Source of the DNA: Dehalococcoidia bacterium
GTDB taxonomy: Bacteria; Chloroflexota; Dehalococcoidia; GIF9; UBA5629
Direction: 5' to 3'
Assembly (NCBI GenBank): GCA_028715025.1
Contig: JAQTLG010000145.1
Coordinates: 1-5,313 of the forward strand
DNA length: 5,313 nucleotides
The notes below the pieces were generated by a model. It was not told the DNA's origin. It did not search any database and saw only the letters and a program-made list of their open reading frames with translations. This document shows, in pieces, positions 1 to 5,249 of this stretch. Numbering within the stretch: position 1 is the first letter of the stretch; every line of letters starts with the position of its first letter. The position numbers and the translations under genes were made by a program.

Positions 1-9
1 AACTGAGTT

Positions 10-13
10 CTCC
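10..13 (-). promoter_or_regulatory. Shine-Dalgarno of a gene starting just left of the window (probably porB)
   Basis: On the minus strand, GGAG follows directly after the porA stop codon (TGA, then C, then GGAG). No ATG, GTG or TTG fits between it and the edge, so the start codon should lie within a few bases outside the window. Known por operons with the gamma-delta-alpha order continue with the beta subunit, so porB is the expected gene. That identity is inferred from gene order only. Confidence 0.5.
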
Positions 14-14
14 G

Positions 15-1235
15 TCAGATATGGCAGATCCATTCGGGGTAATCAGGATTGGTCACCGTCTCTTTAAGGGATGATATTGCTTTCTTTGTCGCTTCGGCAA
101 GCTCGCGGGCTTTTACGTCGCGGCCGCCCAGTCCAACAATGAAGTTCCTGATGGCCGCGTTGATATATGTGCCGTAAAGCGCTGATTTGATCTCGGAACA
201 GGTTGCGCCCTCCGAGCCGTAGCTGATATTTTTATCGAAAACCACGATCAAGCGGGACTTGCGCAGGGCCTGTACTACATCCTGTTTGGGGAAGGGGCGG
301 AACACACGTAGTCCCAGCACGCCCACCTTGATGCCTTCCTCTCTCAAAATGTCCGCCGCTACAATCGCTTCAGAGGCCAGGCTTCCCATGGCGACGATGG
401 TGATCTCCGCATCCTCGTTACGGTCTTCCCAAAACATATTAGCGTAATCGCGCCCGAATACATCGTTGAATTCTTTTCCTGCATGTAAAATCGCCTCCCT
501 GGAGTTCTGCAGAGCCTCCTGCAGAAGGTACCTCAGCTCCATGTATCCGTGGCAGAGTTTGCCGTCCACGCCTACACGGGGATTGGCCAGCGTAACCAGG
601 TTATAGTTCTTGGGATTATCCGGATCGAGCGTTGTATGAGGCTTATAGGGCGGCAGGTATCGGTCAACATCCACCTGCTCGGGTATGTCAACCGGCATCT
701 CGGTATGGGATAGGATATATCCGTCGTAGCAGACCATGACGGGCACATAAACGCTCTCTGCTATGCGATAAGCCTGTATAACCGTGTCCAGGATATCCTG
801 GTTATTGCGGCAATAAATCTGGATCCAGCCGGTATCGCGCTGCGAGATCGAGTCCTGCTGGTCGTTGAGAACATTCCAGGGCGCACCGATGGCGCGGTTC
901 ACGCAGGCCATGACAATGGGCAGACGTGCTCCGGCAGCCCAGTGCAGCATTTCGTGCATGTATGCCAGCCCGTGTGAGCTGGTGGCTGTGAAAGTGCGAG
1001 CGCCTACAATAGAGGCGGAGGTGCAAACCGCCATGGCGCTGTGCTCGCTCTCCACGGCCACGTACTCGGCCTTGAGTTGGCCATCCTCCACGAAGTGCGA
1101 GAGCTTCTCGGTGAGCGGTGTCTGTGGAGTGATGGGATAAGCGGCCACGACCTGCACACGGCTCAGCTTGGCCGCGATAGCGGCCGCCTGGTTTCCGTCA
1201 AGGATATGTATATTTGATTTTCTCTGTACTGCCAT
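15..1235 (-). CDS. porA: Pyruvate:ferredoxin oxidoreductase, alpha subunit (PorA)
   Basis: This is the alpha subunit of the four-subunit 2-oxoacid:ferredoxin oxidoreductase, which with PorB (thiamine diphosphate), PorG and PorD converts pyruvate and CoA to acetyl-CoA, CO2 and reduced ferredoxin in the cytoplasm. The 406 residues match the usual length of about 390-410 for this subunit. The N-terminal pyrimidine-binding domain (about residues 10-240) carries the family signatures YPITPQT (33-39), VESEHSAM (61-68) and TSSHGL (85-90). The transketolase-C-like domain II (about 275-370) carries GLRVFRPFP (308-316) and VFDKNISYGSEG (332-343). The gene is the third of the por operon; its ATG lies 4 bases after the porD stop, which suggests translational coupling. 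No strong Shine-Dalgarno is visible, in keeping with coupling. Pyruvate is the likeliest substrate, but related enzymes use 2-oxoisovalerate or oxalate and share these motifs, so substrate is inferred from overall resemblance. The reading frame is intact. Confidence 0.95.
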   Translation of the reverse strand: MAVQRKSNIHILDGNQAAAIAAKLSRVQVVAAYPITPQTPLTEKLSHFVEDGQLKAEYVAVESEHSAMAVCTSASIVGARTFTATSSHGLAYMHEMLHWAAGARLPIVMACVNRAIGAPWNVLNDQQDSISQRDTGWIQIYCRNNQDILDTVIQAYRIAESVYVPVMVCYDGYILSHTEMPVDIPEQVDVDRYLPPYKPHTTLDPDNPKNYNLVTLANPRVGVDGKLCHGYMELRYLLQEALQNSREAILHAGKEFNDVFGRDYANMFWEDRNEDAEITIVAMGSLASEAIVAADILREEGIKVGVLGLRVFRPFPKQDVVQALRKSRLIVVFDKNISYGSEGATCSEIKSALYGTYINAAIRNFIVGLGGRDVKARELAEATKKAISSLKETVTNPDYPEWICHI

Positions 1236-1239
1236 GATG

Positions 1240-1536
1240 TCAGCCCAGTTTTTTCTCTTCGGGAGCCATAGTAATTGCCTGCACCGGGCAGACCTGCGCG
1301 CAGATACCGCATCCCTTGCAGTATTCGAGGTCTATAGAAGGCGGTATCGACCGGGTCATTACAGCTTCAGGGCAATAGAGCCAGCAGAGAAAACAGGTTG
1401 GTTTGTTTAACTTTGAAGCAGTGCATCTTTTATCGTCTATGACCGGAAGGTGGGTGCGCCATTCGCCGGTTCTGCCCGCCTCGCCTATGCCGGGCGACGA
1501 CTCATCGCAGATGTGATTGCAATCTCTGGTGCCCAT
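1240..1536 (-). CDS. porD: Pyruvate:ferredoxin oxidoreductase, delta subunit (PorD, 2x[4Fe-4S])
   Basis: This 98-residue ferredoxin-like subunit moves electrons from the catalytic PorA/PorB core to external ferredoxin. The N-terminal segment SPGIGEAGRTGEWRTHLPVID (14-34, shown in part by GEWRTHLPVID) is the typical PorD lead-in. The second cluster motif is canonical: C73-x2-C76-x2-C79-x3-C83-P. The first is unusual: C38-x9-C48-x2-C51-x3-C55-P, with seven extra residues between the first two cysteines compared with C-x2-C-x2-C-x3-C-P. The frame is continuous through the insertion. Two additional cysteines (C6, C10) lie near the N terminus. The ATG at 1536 is supported by AAGG about 10 bases upstream, which overlaps the porG stop. 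The gene sits 11 bases after porG and 4 before porA, so all three should be on one transcript. Confidence 0.93.
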   Translation of the reverse strand: MGTRDCNHICDESSPGIGEAGRTGEWRTHLPVIDDKRCTASKLNKPTCFLCWLYCPEAVMTRSIPPSIDLEYCKGCGICAQVCPVQAITMAPEEKKLG

Positions 1537-1547
1537 AATGCTGTACC

Positions 1548-2138
1548 TTATTTGCCTACCTTAGTTATATCGTAAGTTTTATTTATCGCTGACAGATTGA
1601 TATCCACAGTATTGCGCGAAAAACGCTCGCGCACAACCTTTTCCAGAGTTGGCATATCCACTATTTTAGTAGCTCGTACCAGTGCTCCCAGTATGGCTGT
1701 ATTGACTATTACCAGCCCCGCAACGATCAGTTCGAGGTCCTGGCATACTTTGGTCGCATCGGCCGTCGCTATATTGAACTCCCCGTTCATACCGAGTTCC
1801 CTGGGTGAAAGAGGGGAATTAACTATCAGCCAGCCGTTTTTGCCCAGACCCTGTGTTACGTCAGGGTATTTGAGCAGCGTATGATCGAGTACGACTACAA
1901 TGGAGGGATTTTCGACCTGCGATACCACCAGGACAGGCTCGGTGGATATACGGGTTGAAGCGCTGACCGGCGCACCGCGCCTCTCGGCCCCGAAAGACGG
2001 CGCTGCAGTTACACCTTTGAAGCCTTTGGCATAAGCTGCCTCCGCAATAATCTTGGCAGCCGTAATTGCACCCTGGCCACCGCGACCGTGCCACCTGATT
2101 TCAAGCGGTTTATTGTCAAGGGAAGACTTAGCGGCCAT
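1548..2138 (-). CDS. porG: Pyruvate:ferredoxin oxidoreductase, gamma subunit (PorG)
   Basis: This is the gamma subunit of the 2-oxoacid:ferredoxin oxidoreductase, corresponding to domain III of the one-chain enzymes, which helps bind CoA and holds the complex together. Counted from the ATG at 2138 it has 196 residues, near the usual 180-200. Family signatures are EIRWHGRGGQG (13-23), PSFGAERRGAPV (47-58) and NTAILGALV (146-154). A longer start, TTG at 2144, is in frame, but the Shine-Dalgarno GAGAG (2151-2147) would be only 3 bases from it and is 8-9 bases from the ATG, so ATG is preferred. PorG is the first gene of the por operon (G-D-A, presumably then B), an order also known from archaea and Thermotoga. 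A predicted promoter lies 44 bases upstream of this start. It could be shared with another 2-oxoacid oxidoreductase, as PorG is in Pyrococcus. Confidence 0.94.
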   Translation of the reverse strand: MAAKSSLDNKPLEIRWHGRGGQGAITAAKIIAEAAYAKGFKGVTAAPSFGAERRGAPVSASTRISTEPVLVVSQVENPSIVVVLDHTLLKYPDVTQGLGKNGWLIVNSPLSPRELGMNGEFNIATADATKVCQDLELIVAGLVIVNTAILGALVRATKIVDMPTLEKVVRERFSRNTVDINLSAINKTYDITKVGK

Positions 2139-2181
2139 CAGCAATTTCTCTCACTGGTCAACAAATACACAACGAAGATAT

Positions 2182-2211
2182 ATGTTAAACCCTGTTCAAA
2201 GCCTGTGTCAA
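2182..2211 (-). promoter_or_regulatory. Predicted sigma70-type promoter of the porGDA(B) operon
   Basis: Reading the minus strand, a perfect TTGACA -35 box (2211-2206) is followed after 18 bases by TAACAT (2187-2182), which matches the -10 consensus at four of six positions. Transcription would begin near 2175, giving a leader of about 37 bases before the porG ATG. The position is right for an operon promoter in the 95-base gap after the cupin stop. The -35 is strong and the -10 is moderate, and no experimental support is available from sequence alone. Confidence 0.5.
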
Positions 2212-2212
2212 A
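2191..2212 (-). repeat. Imperfect tandem direct repeat inside the por promoter
   Basis: On the minus strand TTTGACACAGG (2212-2202) is followed after one base by TTTGAACAGG (2200-2191), the same motif with one base deleted. The copies begin 12 bases apart, about one helical turn. The first contains the predicted -35 box and the second fills the spacer to the -10 box. This placement would suit binding by a regulator, but two short copies may also be chance. Confidence 0.4.
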
Positions 2213-2233
2213 CGATATCAAAGATCAGGTAGC

Positions 2234-2572
2234 CTATTGTTTTTTATCCACGTTGGGTATGACGCAGATCAGTTTGACGGTAACGTCTCCTTTATTTAGA
2301 ATACCGTGCATTTCATTGGCCGGTATAAAAATGGCATGCCCCGGCTTGAGCGAAGTCTCCCCATTCTCATGTCTGACCGCCGCCGGTCCTTCAAGTATAA
2401 AAATCTCATGCTCCCAATCATGTTGATGAAAGGGAGTATTGCTGCCAGGCTCTATCTCAAAGACACGCATGATGAAATTGGGAGCACCCTCCTTTGGCCC
2501 TGCCACAATGTGCATGCGCACGCCGGCAGCGGCCTCCACAGCTTCGACTTCATGGTAATGATGTACTTTCAT
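2234..2572 (-). CDS. Small single-domain cupin protein (cupin_2-like), function unknown
   Basis: A 112-residue one-domain cupin, predicted cytoplasmic (no signal peptide or membrane segment). Cupin motif 1 is visible as G43-x5-H49-x-H51-x4-E56-x5-G62, one residue shorter than the consensus in the last gap. Motif 2 is G78-x5-P84-x-N86-x2-H89-x3-N93, with Asn in place of the usual second Gly. The metal-binding set H49, H51, E56, H89 is therefore complete, so a metal-binding beta-barrel is expected. The family includes dioxygenases, isomerases and ligand-sensing proteins, and nothing here tells which. Start: the ATG has a strong Shine-Dalgarno, GGAGGT, 4 bases upstream (2582-2577). It lies 27 bases after the metallopeptidase gene and is probably cotranscribed with it, and 95 bases before porG. 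A role linked to the por enzyme is possible only by adjacency. Confidence 0.85.
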   Translation of the reverse strand: MKVHHYHEVEAVEAAAGVRMHIVAGPKEGAPNFIMRVFEIEPGSNTPFHQHDWEHEIFILEGPAAVRHENGETSLKPGHAIFIPANEMHGILNKGDVTVKLICVIPNVDKKQ

Positions 2573-2576
2573 GGCT

Positions 2577-2582
2577 ACCTCC
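2577..2582 (-). promoter_or_regulatory. Strong Shine-Dalgarno for the cupin gene
   Basis: GGAGGT on the minus strand, 4 bases before the ATG at 2572. It is the strongest ribosome-binding site on the left side of the window and fixes the cupin start. Confidence 0.75.
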
Positions 2583-2599
2583 AGTGATGATATACAAGA

Positions 2600-3370
2600 T
2601 TATAGCTTAAAAGAAGCACGTGCCTTGAGCTCGTCTTCATGTGTGACAAGCCATTTACGATATCTCCTCCAGTTCGGGCAGTACTGCTCTACCATGTCCC
2701 AGAATTTTTTCGAATGGTTCATATGTCTGAGGTGGGCCAGTTCGTGTATAACAACGTAGTCGATGATTTCTTCCGGCGCCATCAGCAGTTTCCAGTTCAG
2801 TGTCAGATTGCCTGCAGGCGAACAGCTGCCCCAGCGTGTTCTCTGCCCGCGTATGAAAATGGTGTTGTAGTGCAGGCCCATAGACTGCTGGAAGCTGCCG
2901 GCCTTCTGCCTGAAGAGCATCGCAGCCTGCTGTCTGTACCACTTCTCAAGGATTTGGGGTATAGCGCCGTCTCTCGCTCCTGTGGTGACCAGCAGTTTAT
3001 GTCCGTCCAGTACGGCCGAGGATGTTGCCGATTTTATGATGCTGATGTTGATTTCGATCGGCCTGCCCATGAAATACAGCTTATCGCCCTGGCCGGGCTC
3101 AGGCGTAAAAAGCGGCAATTGAACCGGTTCATGGGCTGGCAGGTGTTTAAGTATCCAGCGTGACTTTTGCCGCAGTATATCCAGTACCTGTCGCTGAGTG
3201 TACCTCCCGGGTACAACCACCGTCAGGCCTGTTTCGCTGCGGATCTCGAGCCTGATACCCCTGGTCCTCTGGCTTTGCTTCAGCCTGTAACCGACGGGTC
3301 TGCCCATCAGGTCGACCTCTCCCTCGCCGATAAGGGTGAGACGGCGGTTTCTTTTGATTGCGGCGCTCAT
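2600..3370 (-). CDS. YgjP/SprT-like (DUF45, M48-annotated) zinc metallopeptidase
   Basis: This 256-residue protein belongs to the YgjP-like (DUF45) metallopeptidase family; the usual length is about 230-260. The zinc site is clear: HELAH at 209-213 (H209, E210 catalytic, H213) with H219 as likely third ligand in the family signature NHSKKFW (218-224). Just before it are the family block RTRWGSCS (177-184) and the LNWKLLMAP block (191-199). The N-terminal part (about 25-80) has the R-x-KQSxRTRGIRLEIR-type beta strands and the QKSRWILKH helix (69-76) typical of the family. No signal peptide is seen, so it is probably cytoplasmic. Substrate is unknown; E. coli YgjP is reported as a nucleotide pyrophosphatase-like protein, so peptidase activity should not be taken as proven. 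The ATG at 3370 has only a weak ribosome site (GAG 6 bases or AAGGA 12 bases upstream). The next in-frame Met is residue 22, inside a conserved-looking region, so the first ATG is preferred. Confidence 0.9.
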   Translation of the reverse strand: MSAAIKRNRRLTLIGEGEVDLMGRPVGYRLKQSQRTRGIRLEIRSETGLTVVVPGRYTQRQVLDILRQKSRWILKHLPAHEPVQLPLFTPEPGQGDKLYFMGRPIEINISIIKSATSSAVLDGHKLLVTTGARDGAIPQILEKWYRQQAAMLFRQKAGSFQQSMGLHYNTIFIRGQRTRWGSCSPAGNLTLNWKLLMAPEEIIDYVVIHELAHLRHMNHSKKFWDMVEQYCPNWRRYRKWLVTHEDELKARASFKL

Positions 3371-3402
3371 GAAATACTCAAATCCTTGGTAAACAGCTTA
3401 CA

Positions 3403-3414
3403 CAATTATAATTG
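3403..3414. promoter_or_regulatory. 12-bp perfect palindrome with TATAAT on both strands (divergent promoter region)
   Basis: CAATTATAATTG is its own reverse complement. It contains TATAAT on the plus strand (3407-3412) and on the minus strand (3410-3405). For the metallopeptidase gene the minus-strand copy is well placed as a -10 box, with transcription from about 3398 and a leader of about 28 bases, although the -35 region (TCCACC at 17-base spacing) is poor. The right end of the palindrome also overlaps the predicted -35 box of the rightward promoter. AT-rich palindromes of this size also occur by chance, so an operator role is a guess. Confidence 0.45.
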
Positions 3415-3440
3415 ATTACAGGATGGCGGTGGAGTAAAAT
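3412..3440 (+). promoter_or_regulatory. Predicted sigma70-type promoter for the nucleotidyltransferase gene
   Basis: TTGATT (3412-3417; four of six consensus positions) is followed after exactly 17 bases by TAAAAT (3435-3440; five of six). Transcription would start near 3447, leaving a leader of about 38 bases to the ATG at 3485. Spacing and position are both good. Its -35 box overlaps the palindrome at 3403-3414, so the leftward and rightward promoters are closely interlocked. Confidence 0.5.
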
Positions 3441-3469
3441 GCAAATCCGATTCAGCGTTTTTAATTATT

Positions 3470-3475
3470 AAGGAG
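3470..3475 (+). promoter_or_regulatory. Shine-Dalgarno of the nucleotidyltransferase gene
   Basis: AAGGAG lies 9 bases before the ATG at 3485. It favours that start over the ATG at 3477, which runs into a stop codon after three codons. Confidence 0.7.
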
Positions 3476-3484
3476 TATGCTGAG

Positions 3485-4180
3485 ATGAAATGTTTGATCC
3501 TGGCCAGCGGTTTTGGTACGAGGCTATACCCGTTGACGATGAACCAGGCCAAGGCGCTTTTACCCTACAAAGGTAAGCCCATGATCAACCATATCGTGGA
3601 CAAGATACCTCGGGACATCGAGATACTGGTTAACGTGAATATGAAATTTGAGCATGATTTTCGGGAGTGGGGCAGGAAGCAGAGCCGCGATATCACTATC
3701 TGTGTCGAGAATGTCAGGTCAGATGATGAGAAGCTGGGCGCCATCGGTTCGTTGAACTACTGGATAAAACAGAAAAACATAACCGAGGACCTGATGCTTT
3801 TCGGTGCAGATAATTATTTCGAGTTCGACCTTTCCAGCTTTCTGGCAGCATACGATGGCCGGAATATTCTTGTGGCCGTATATGACGTAGGTCATCCTTC
3901 AAAAGCTACGCAGTATGGAGTGGTGAAAATCGAAGGCGACAGGATCGTAGAGCTCGAGGAGAAGCCGGCCTCGCCCAAAACCAGCCTTGTGGCCACTGCC
4001 TGCTGGATACTGCCGCCCAGGGTGTTTCCCATCATAAGCGCGTTCTGCGATATGGCTGTTCAAGATAACCTGGGTGTTTTTATCACCCACCTTGTCGGTA
4101 TTGATAATGTAATAGCCTATCCATTTGAAGAGCAGTGGATCGACATAGGTAATCTCGAGATATATTACGCGACGAAGTGA
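3485..4180 (+). CDS. Sugar-1-phosphate nucleotidyltransferase (NTP_transferase family, RmlA-like fold)
   Basis: A 231-residue single-domain enzyme that should join a nucleoside triphosphate and a sugar-1-phosphate to give an NDP-sugar and pyrophosphate, in the cytoplasm. Family landmarks run in order: the N-terminal nucleotide loop LASGFGTRLYPLT (6-18), K23 in QAKALLPYKGKP (21-32), the base-recognition segment KLGAIGSL (83-90), metal Asp in FGADNYFEFDL (106-116, D109), QYGVVKIEGDRIVELEEKP (143-161, with K160), and the second metal Asp in WIDIGNLEIY (218-227, D220). All catalytic positions are thus present. Two departures from the family pattern are Ser for Gly in the first loop (ASGFGTR rather than AGGxGTR) and Ala for Pro before K23. 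The length fits the short stand-alone enzymes without a left-handed beta-helix domain. Base and sugar specificity cannot be read from this; no other sugar-pathway gene is nearby. It has its own predicted promoter. Confidence 0.88.
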   Translation: MKCLILASGFGTRLYPLTMNQAKALLPYKGKPMINHIVDKIPRDIEILVNVNMKFEHDFREWGRKQSRDITICVENVRSDDEKLGAIGSLNYWIKQKNITEDLMLFGADNYFEFDLSSFLAAYDGRNILVAVYDVGHPSKATQYGVVKIEGDRIVELEEKPASPKTSLVATACWILPPRVFPIISAFCDMAVQDNLGVFITHLVGIDNVIAYPFEEQWIDIGNLEIYYATK

Positions 4181-4277
4181 CGTAATAAATTGCTTCGCTC
4201 TGACGTCTATGATTGATGTAAAATACTGAGTAAGCAGCGTTATATTGAGAATAGTCCTTTGATAAGGGGGCGACTTG
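4181..4277 (+). other. Intergenic gap before the GerW-family gene; no clear terminator or promoter
   Basis: This is the gap between the nucleotidyltransferase and the GerW-family gene. TAAAAT at 4219-4224 could be a -10 box, but no acceptable -35 is found at 16-18 bases. A short inverted pair (GACGT 4179-4183, ACGTC 4203-4207) encloses a 19-base loop without a T-tract, so it is not a normal terminator. Whether the genes downstream depend on read-through is open. Confidence 0.35.
4264..4270 (+). promoter_or_regulatory. Shine-Dalgarno of the GerW-family gene
   Basis: AAGGGGG lies 7 bases before the ATG at 4278 and only 4 bases before an in-frame TTG at 4275. The spacing favours the ATG start. 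Confidence 0.65.
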
Positions 4278-4652
4278 ATGGAAGATATTGAAAACATGGT
4301 GAGGACCACTATCAGCCAGATCGAGAAAGTCCTCAGCAGCAAGACGGTCATCGGTGAGCCGATAACACTGGGGGAAACAACGCTTATTCCTTTGCTCAGC
4401 ATGGGATTCGGTTTTGGCGCCGCGGGAGGCGTGGGAAAGACTGATGCTAAGCAAAGCGGTGACGGCCTTAAGGGAGGAACAGGGGGCGCAGGCGGTATGC
4501 GGCCGATCGCCATAATTGTCATAGATAAGGAAGGGGTACGCATAGAGCCTATTAAGAGCAGCGTGGCCGCAGCTCTCGAGAAGCTGGGTGAAAAGGTTCC
4601 CGGCGTAGTTGAAAAGATCGCTGACAGGTGGGGTGAACGCAAGAAGGAGTAA
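4278..4652 (+). CDS. GerW/YtfJ-family protein (Spore_YtfJ)
   Basis: A 124-residue protein that I recognise as the Spore_YtfJ (GerW) family. Visible family features are the start helix ENMVRTTISQIEKVL (5-19), VIGEPITLGETTLIPL (24-39, the conserved VxGxPI...TxIPV pattern), GFGFGAAGG (43-51), a glycine-rich stretch to residue 73, and the hydrophobic strand AIIVIDKEGVRIEPI (78-92). A charged, probably helical tail ends the protein (95-124). In Bacillus subtilis the family member GerW is a spore protein needed for germination with certain nutrients; many members occur in bacteria not known to sporulate, where the role is unknown. The gene directly precedes a DUF2953 gene, whose Shine-Dalgarno lies inside its last codons. 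The ytfJ/ytfI pair in Bacillus combines the same two families, which supports both assignments. No signal peptide is seen. Confidence 0.88.
   Translation: MEDIENMVRTTISQIEKVLSSKTVIGEPITLGETTLIPLLSMGFGFGAAGGVGKTDAKQSGDGLKGGTGGAGGMRPIAIIVIDKEGVRIEPIKSSVAAALEKLGEKVPGVVEKIADRWGERKKE
4644..4649 (+). promoter_or_regulatory. Shine-Dalgarno that supports a TTG start for the DUF2953 gene
   Basis: AAGGAG overlaps the last codons of the GerW-family gene and lies 6 bases before TTG at 4656. There is no ATG in frame before residue 74, so this TTG is the best start, and the overlap suggests translational coupling. Confidence 0.7.
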
Positions 4653-4655
4653 TTA

Positions 4656-5249
4656 TTGGTCCCTCTGATCATTGCTCTTTCATTACTTGCCCTGATAATA
4701 TTGCTGCTGGTACTTCCGCTTGGTATCCGATTGTCGGCCAGCTTCCACGGCGGCGCAATATTCAAAGTGCGTATTCAATTCCTTTGCGGCCTTCTTTCAT
4801 GGGAAGTACCGACTGGACGTACGCGGAGAGAAAAGCCAGCCGGACCTGATACCCAAAAAACAGGTAATTCAGGGATGTCCAGTATGATAGAAGCTGCGCA
4901 GGTCAAAGGTCTTGAAGCAAGGATCAAACTACTGATCAAACAAATATACCGGCGGGTGAAAGTGCAGTCCGTTCATTCGGATTTAAGGGTAAGCCTGGGG
5001 GACGATTATTATACCGGCATGCTGGCGGGACTGCTGATTCCGCCTGTTCTGTATTTAAATCAGCGGTTCGATGGCGTGGTCCTGATTCAATCCGTTTTTG
5101 AGGAAGACCTTTTTCTGGAGGGGGATATACACGGTGATCTGCAGGTACGTCCCATTCATGTGCTTGTACCATGCCTGGGCTTTACACTCTCTCCTGAATT
5201 TCGACGGATGCGGAAGATAATGGCTGGAGGCTCATGCATAAAGAGATAG
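4656..5249 (+). CDS. DUF2953 (YtfI-like) membrane-anchored protein
   Basis: A 197-residue protein of the DUF2953 type, of unknown biochemical function. It begins with one hydrophobic segment (about residues 3-22, rich in Leu and Ile, no clear cleavage site), so it is probably anchored in the membrane by its N terminus. A charged, low-complexity linker follows (about 53-75). The more conserved part is C-terminal: VHSDLRVSLGDDYYTGMLAG (106-125), a G-D-x-x-x-T-G pattern seen in the family, then a FLEGDIHGDLQVRPIHVL strand region (153-170). It starts with TTG, 3 bases after the GerW-family stop, with a good Shine-Dalgarno. Its pairing with GerW/YtfJ mirrors the ytfI-ytfJ pair of Bacillus, so the two proteins may act together, perhaps at the membrane. 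I assign the family from length, topology, motif and neighbour, with no profile search. Confidence 0.75.
   Translation: MVPLIIALSLLALIILLLVLPLGIRLSASFHGGAIFKVRIQFLCGLLSWEVPTGRTRREKPAGPDTQKTGNSGMSSMIEAAQVKGLEARIKLLIKQIYRRVKVQSVHSDLRVSLGDDYYTGMLAGLLIPPVLYLNQRFDGVVLIQSVFEEDLFLEGDIHGDLQVRPIHVLVPCLGFTLSPEFRRMRKIMAGGSCIKR

Noticed and set aside
2142..2144. TTG as an alternative porG start
   Set aside because: The Shine-Dalgarno would be too close (3 bases), while the ATG at 2138 has normal spacing.
2639..3163. A 174-codon open frame on the plus strand
   Set aside because: It is antisense to the metallopeptidase gene, which has clear HExxH and family motifs; the antisense peptide resembles no family.
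3439..3471. Possible 10-codon leader peptide (ATG at 3439, stop at 3469-3471) with GGAG upstream
   Set aside because: The ATG overlaps the -10 box of the predicted promoter, so it would not be in the transcript; there is no attenuator-like hairpin or run of regulatory codons.
4178..4207. Repeated TGACGT and a GACGT/ACGTC inverted pair after the nucleotidyltransferase stop
   Set aside because: A 5-bp stem with a 19-base loop and no T-tract is not a credible rho-independent terminator, and the hexamer repeat is too short to be meaningful.
3899..4765. A 288-codon open frame on the minus strand
   Set aside because: It lies antisense to the nucleotidyltransferase end and the whole GerW-family gene. 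Its Pro/Ser-rich sequence is what the complement of Gly-rich codons gives, and it has no recognisable domain.
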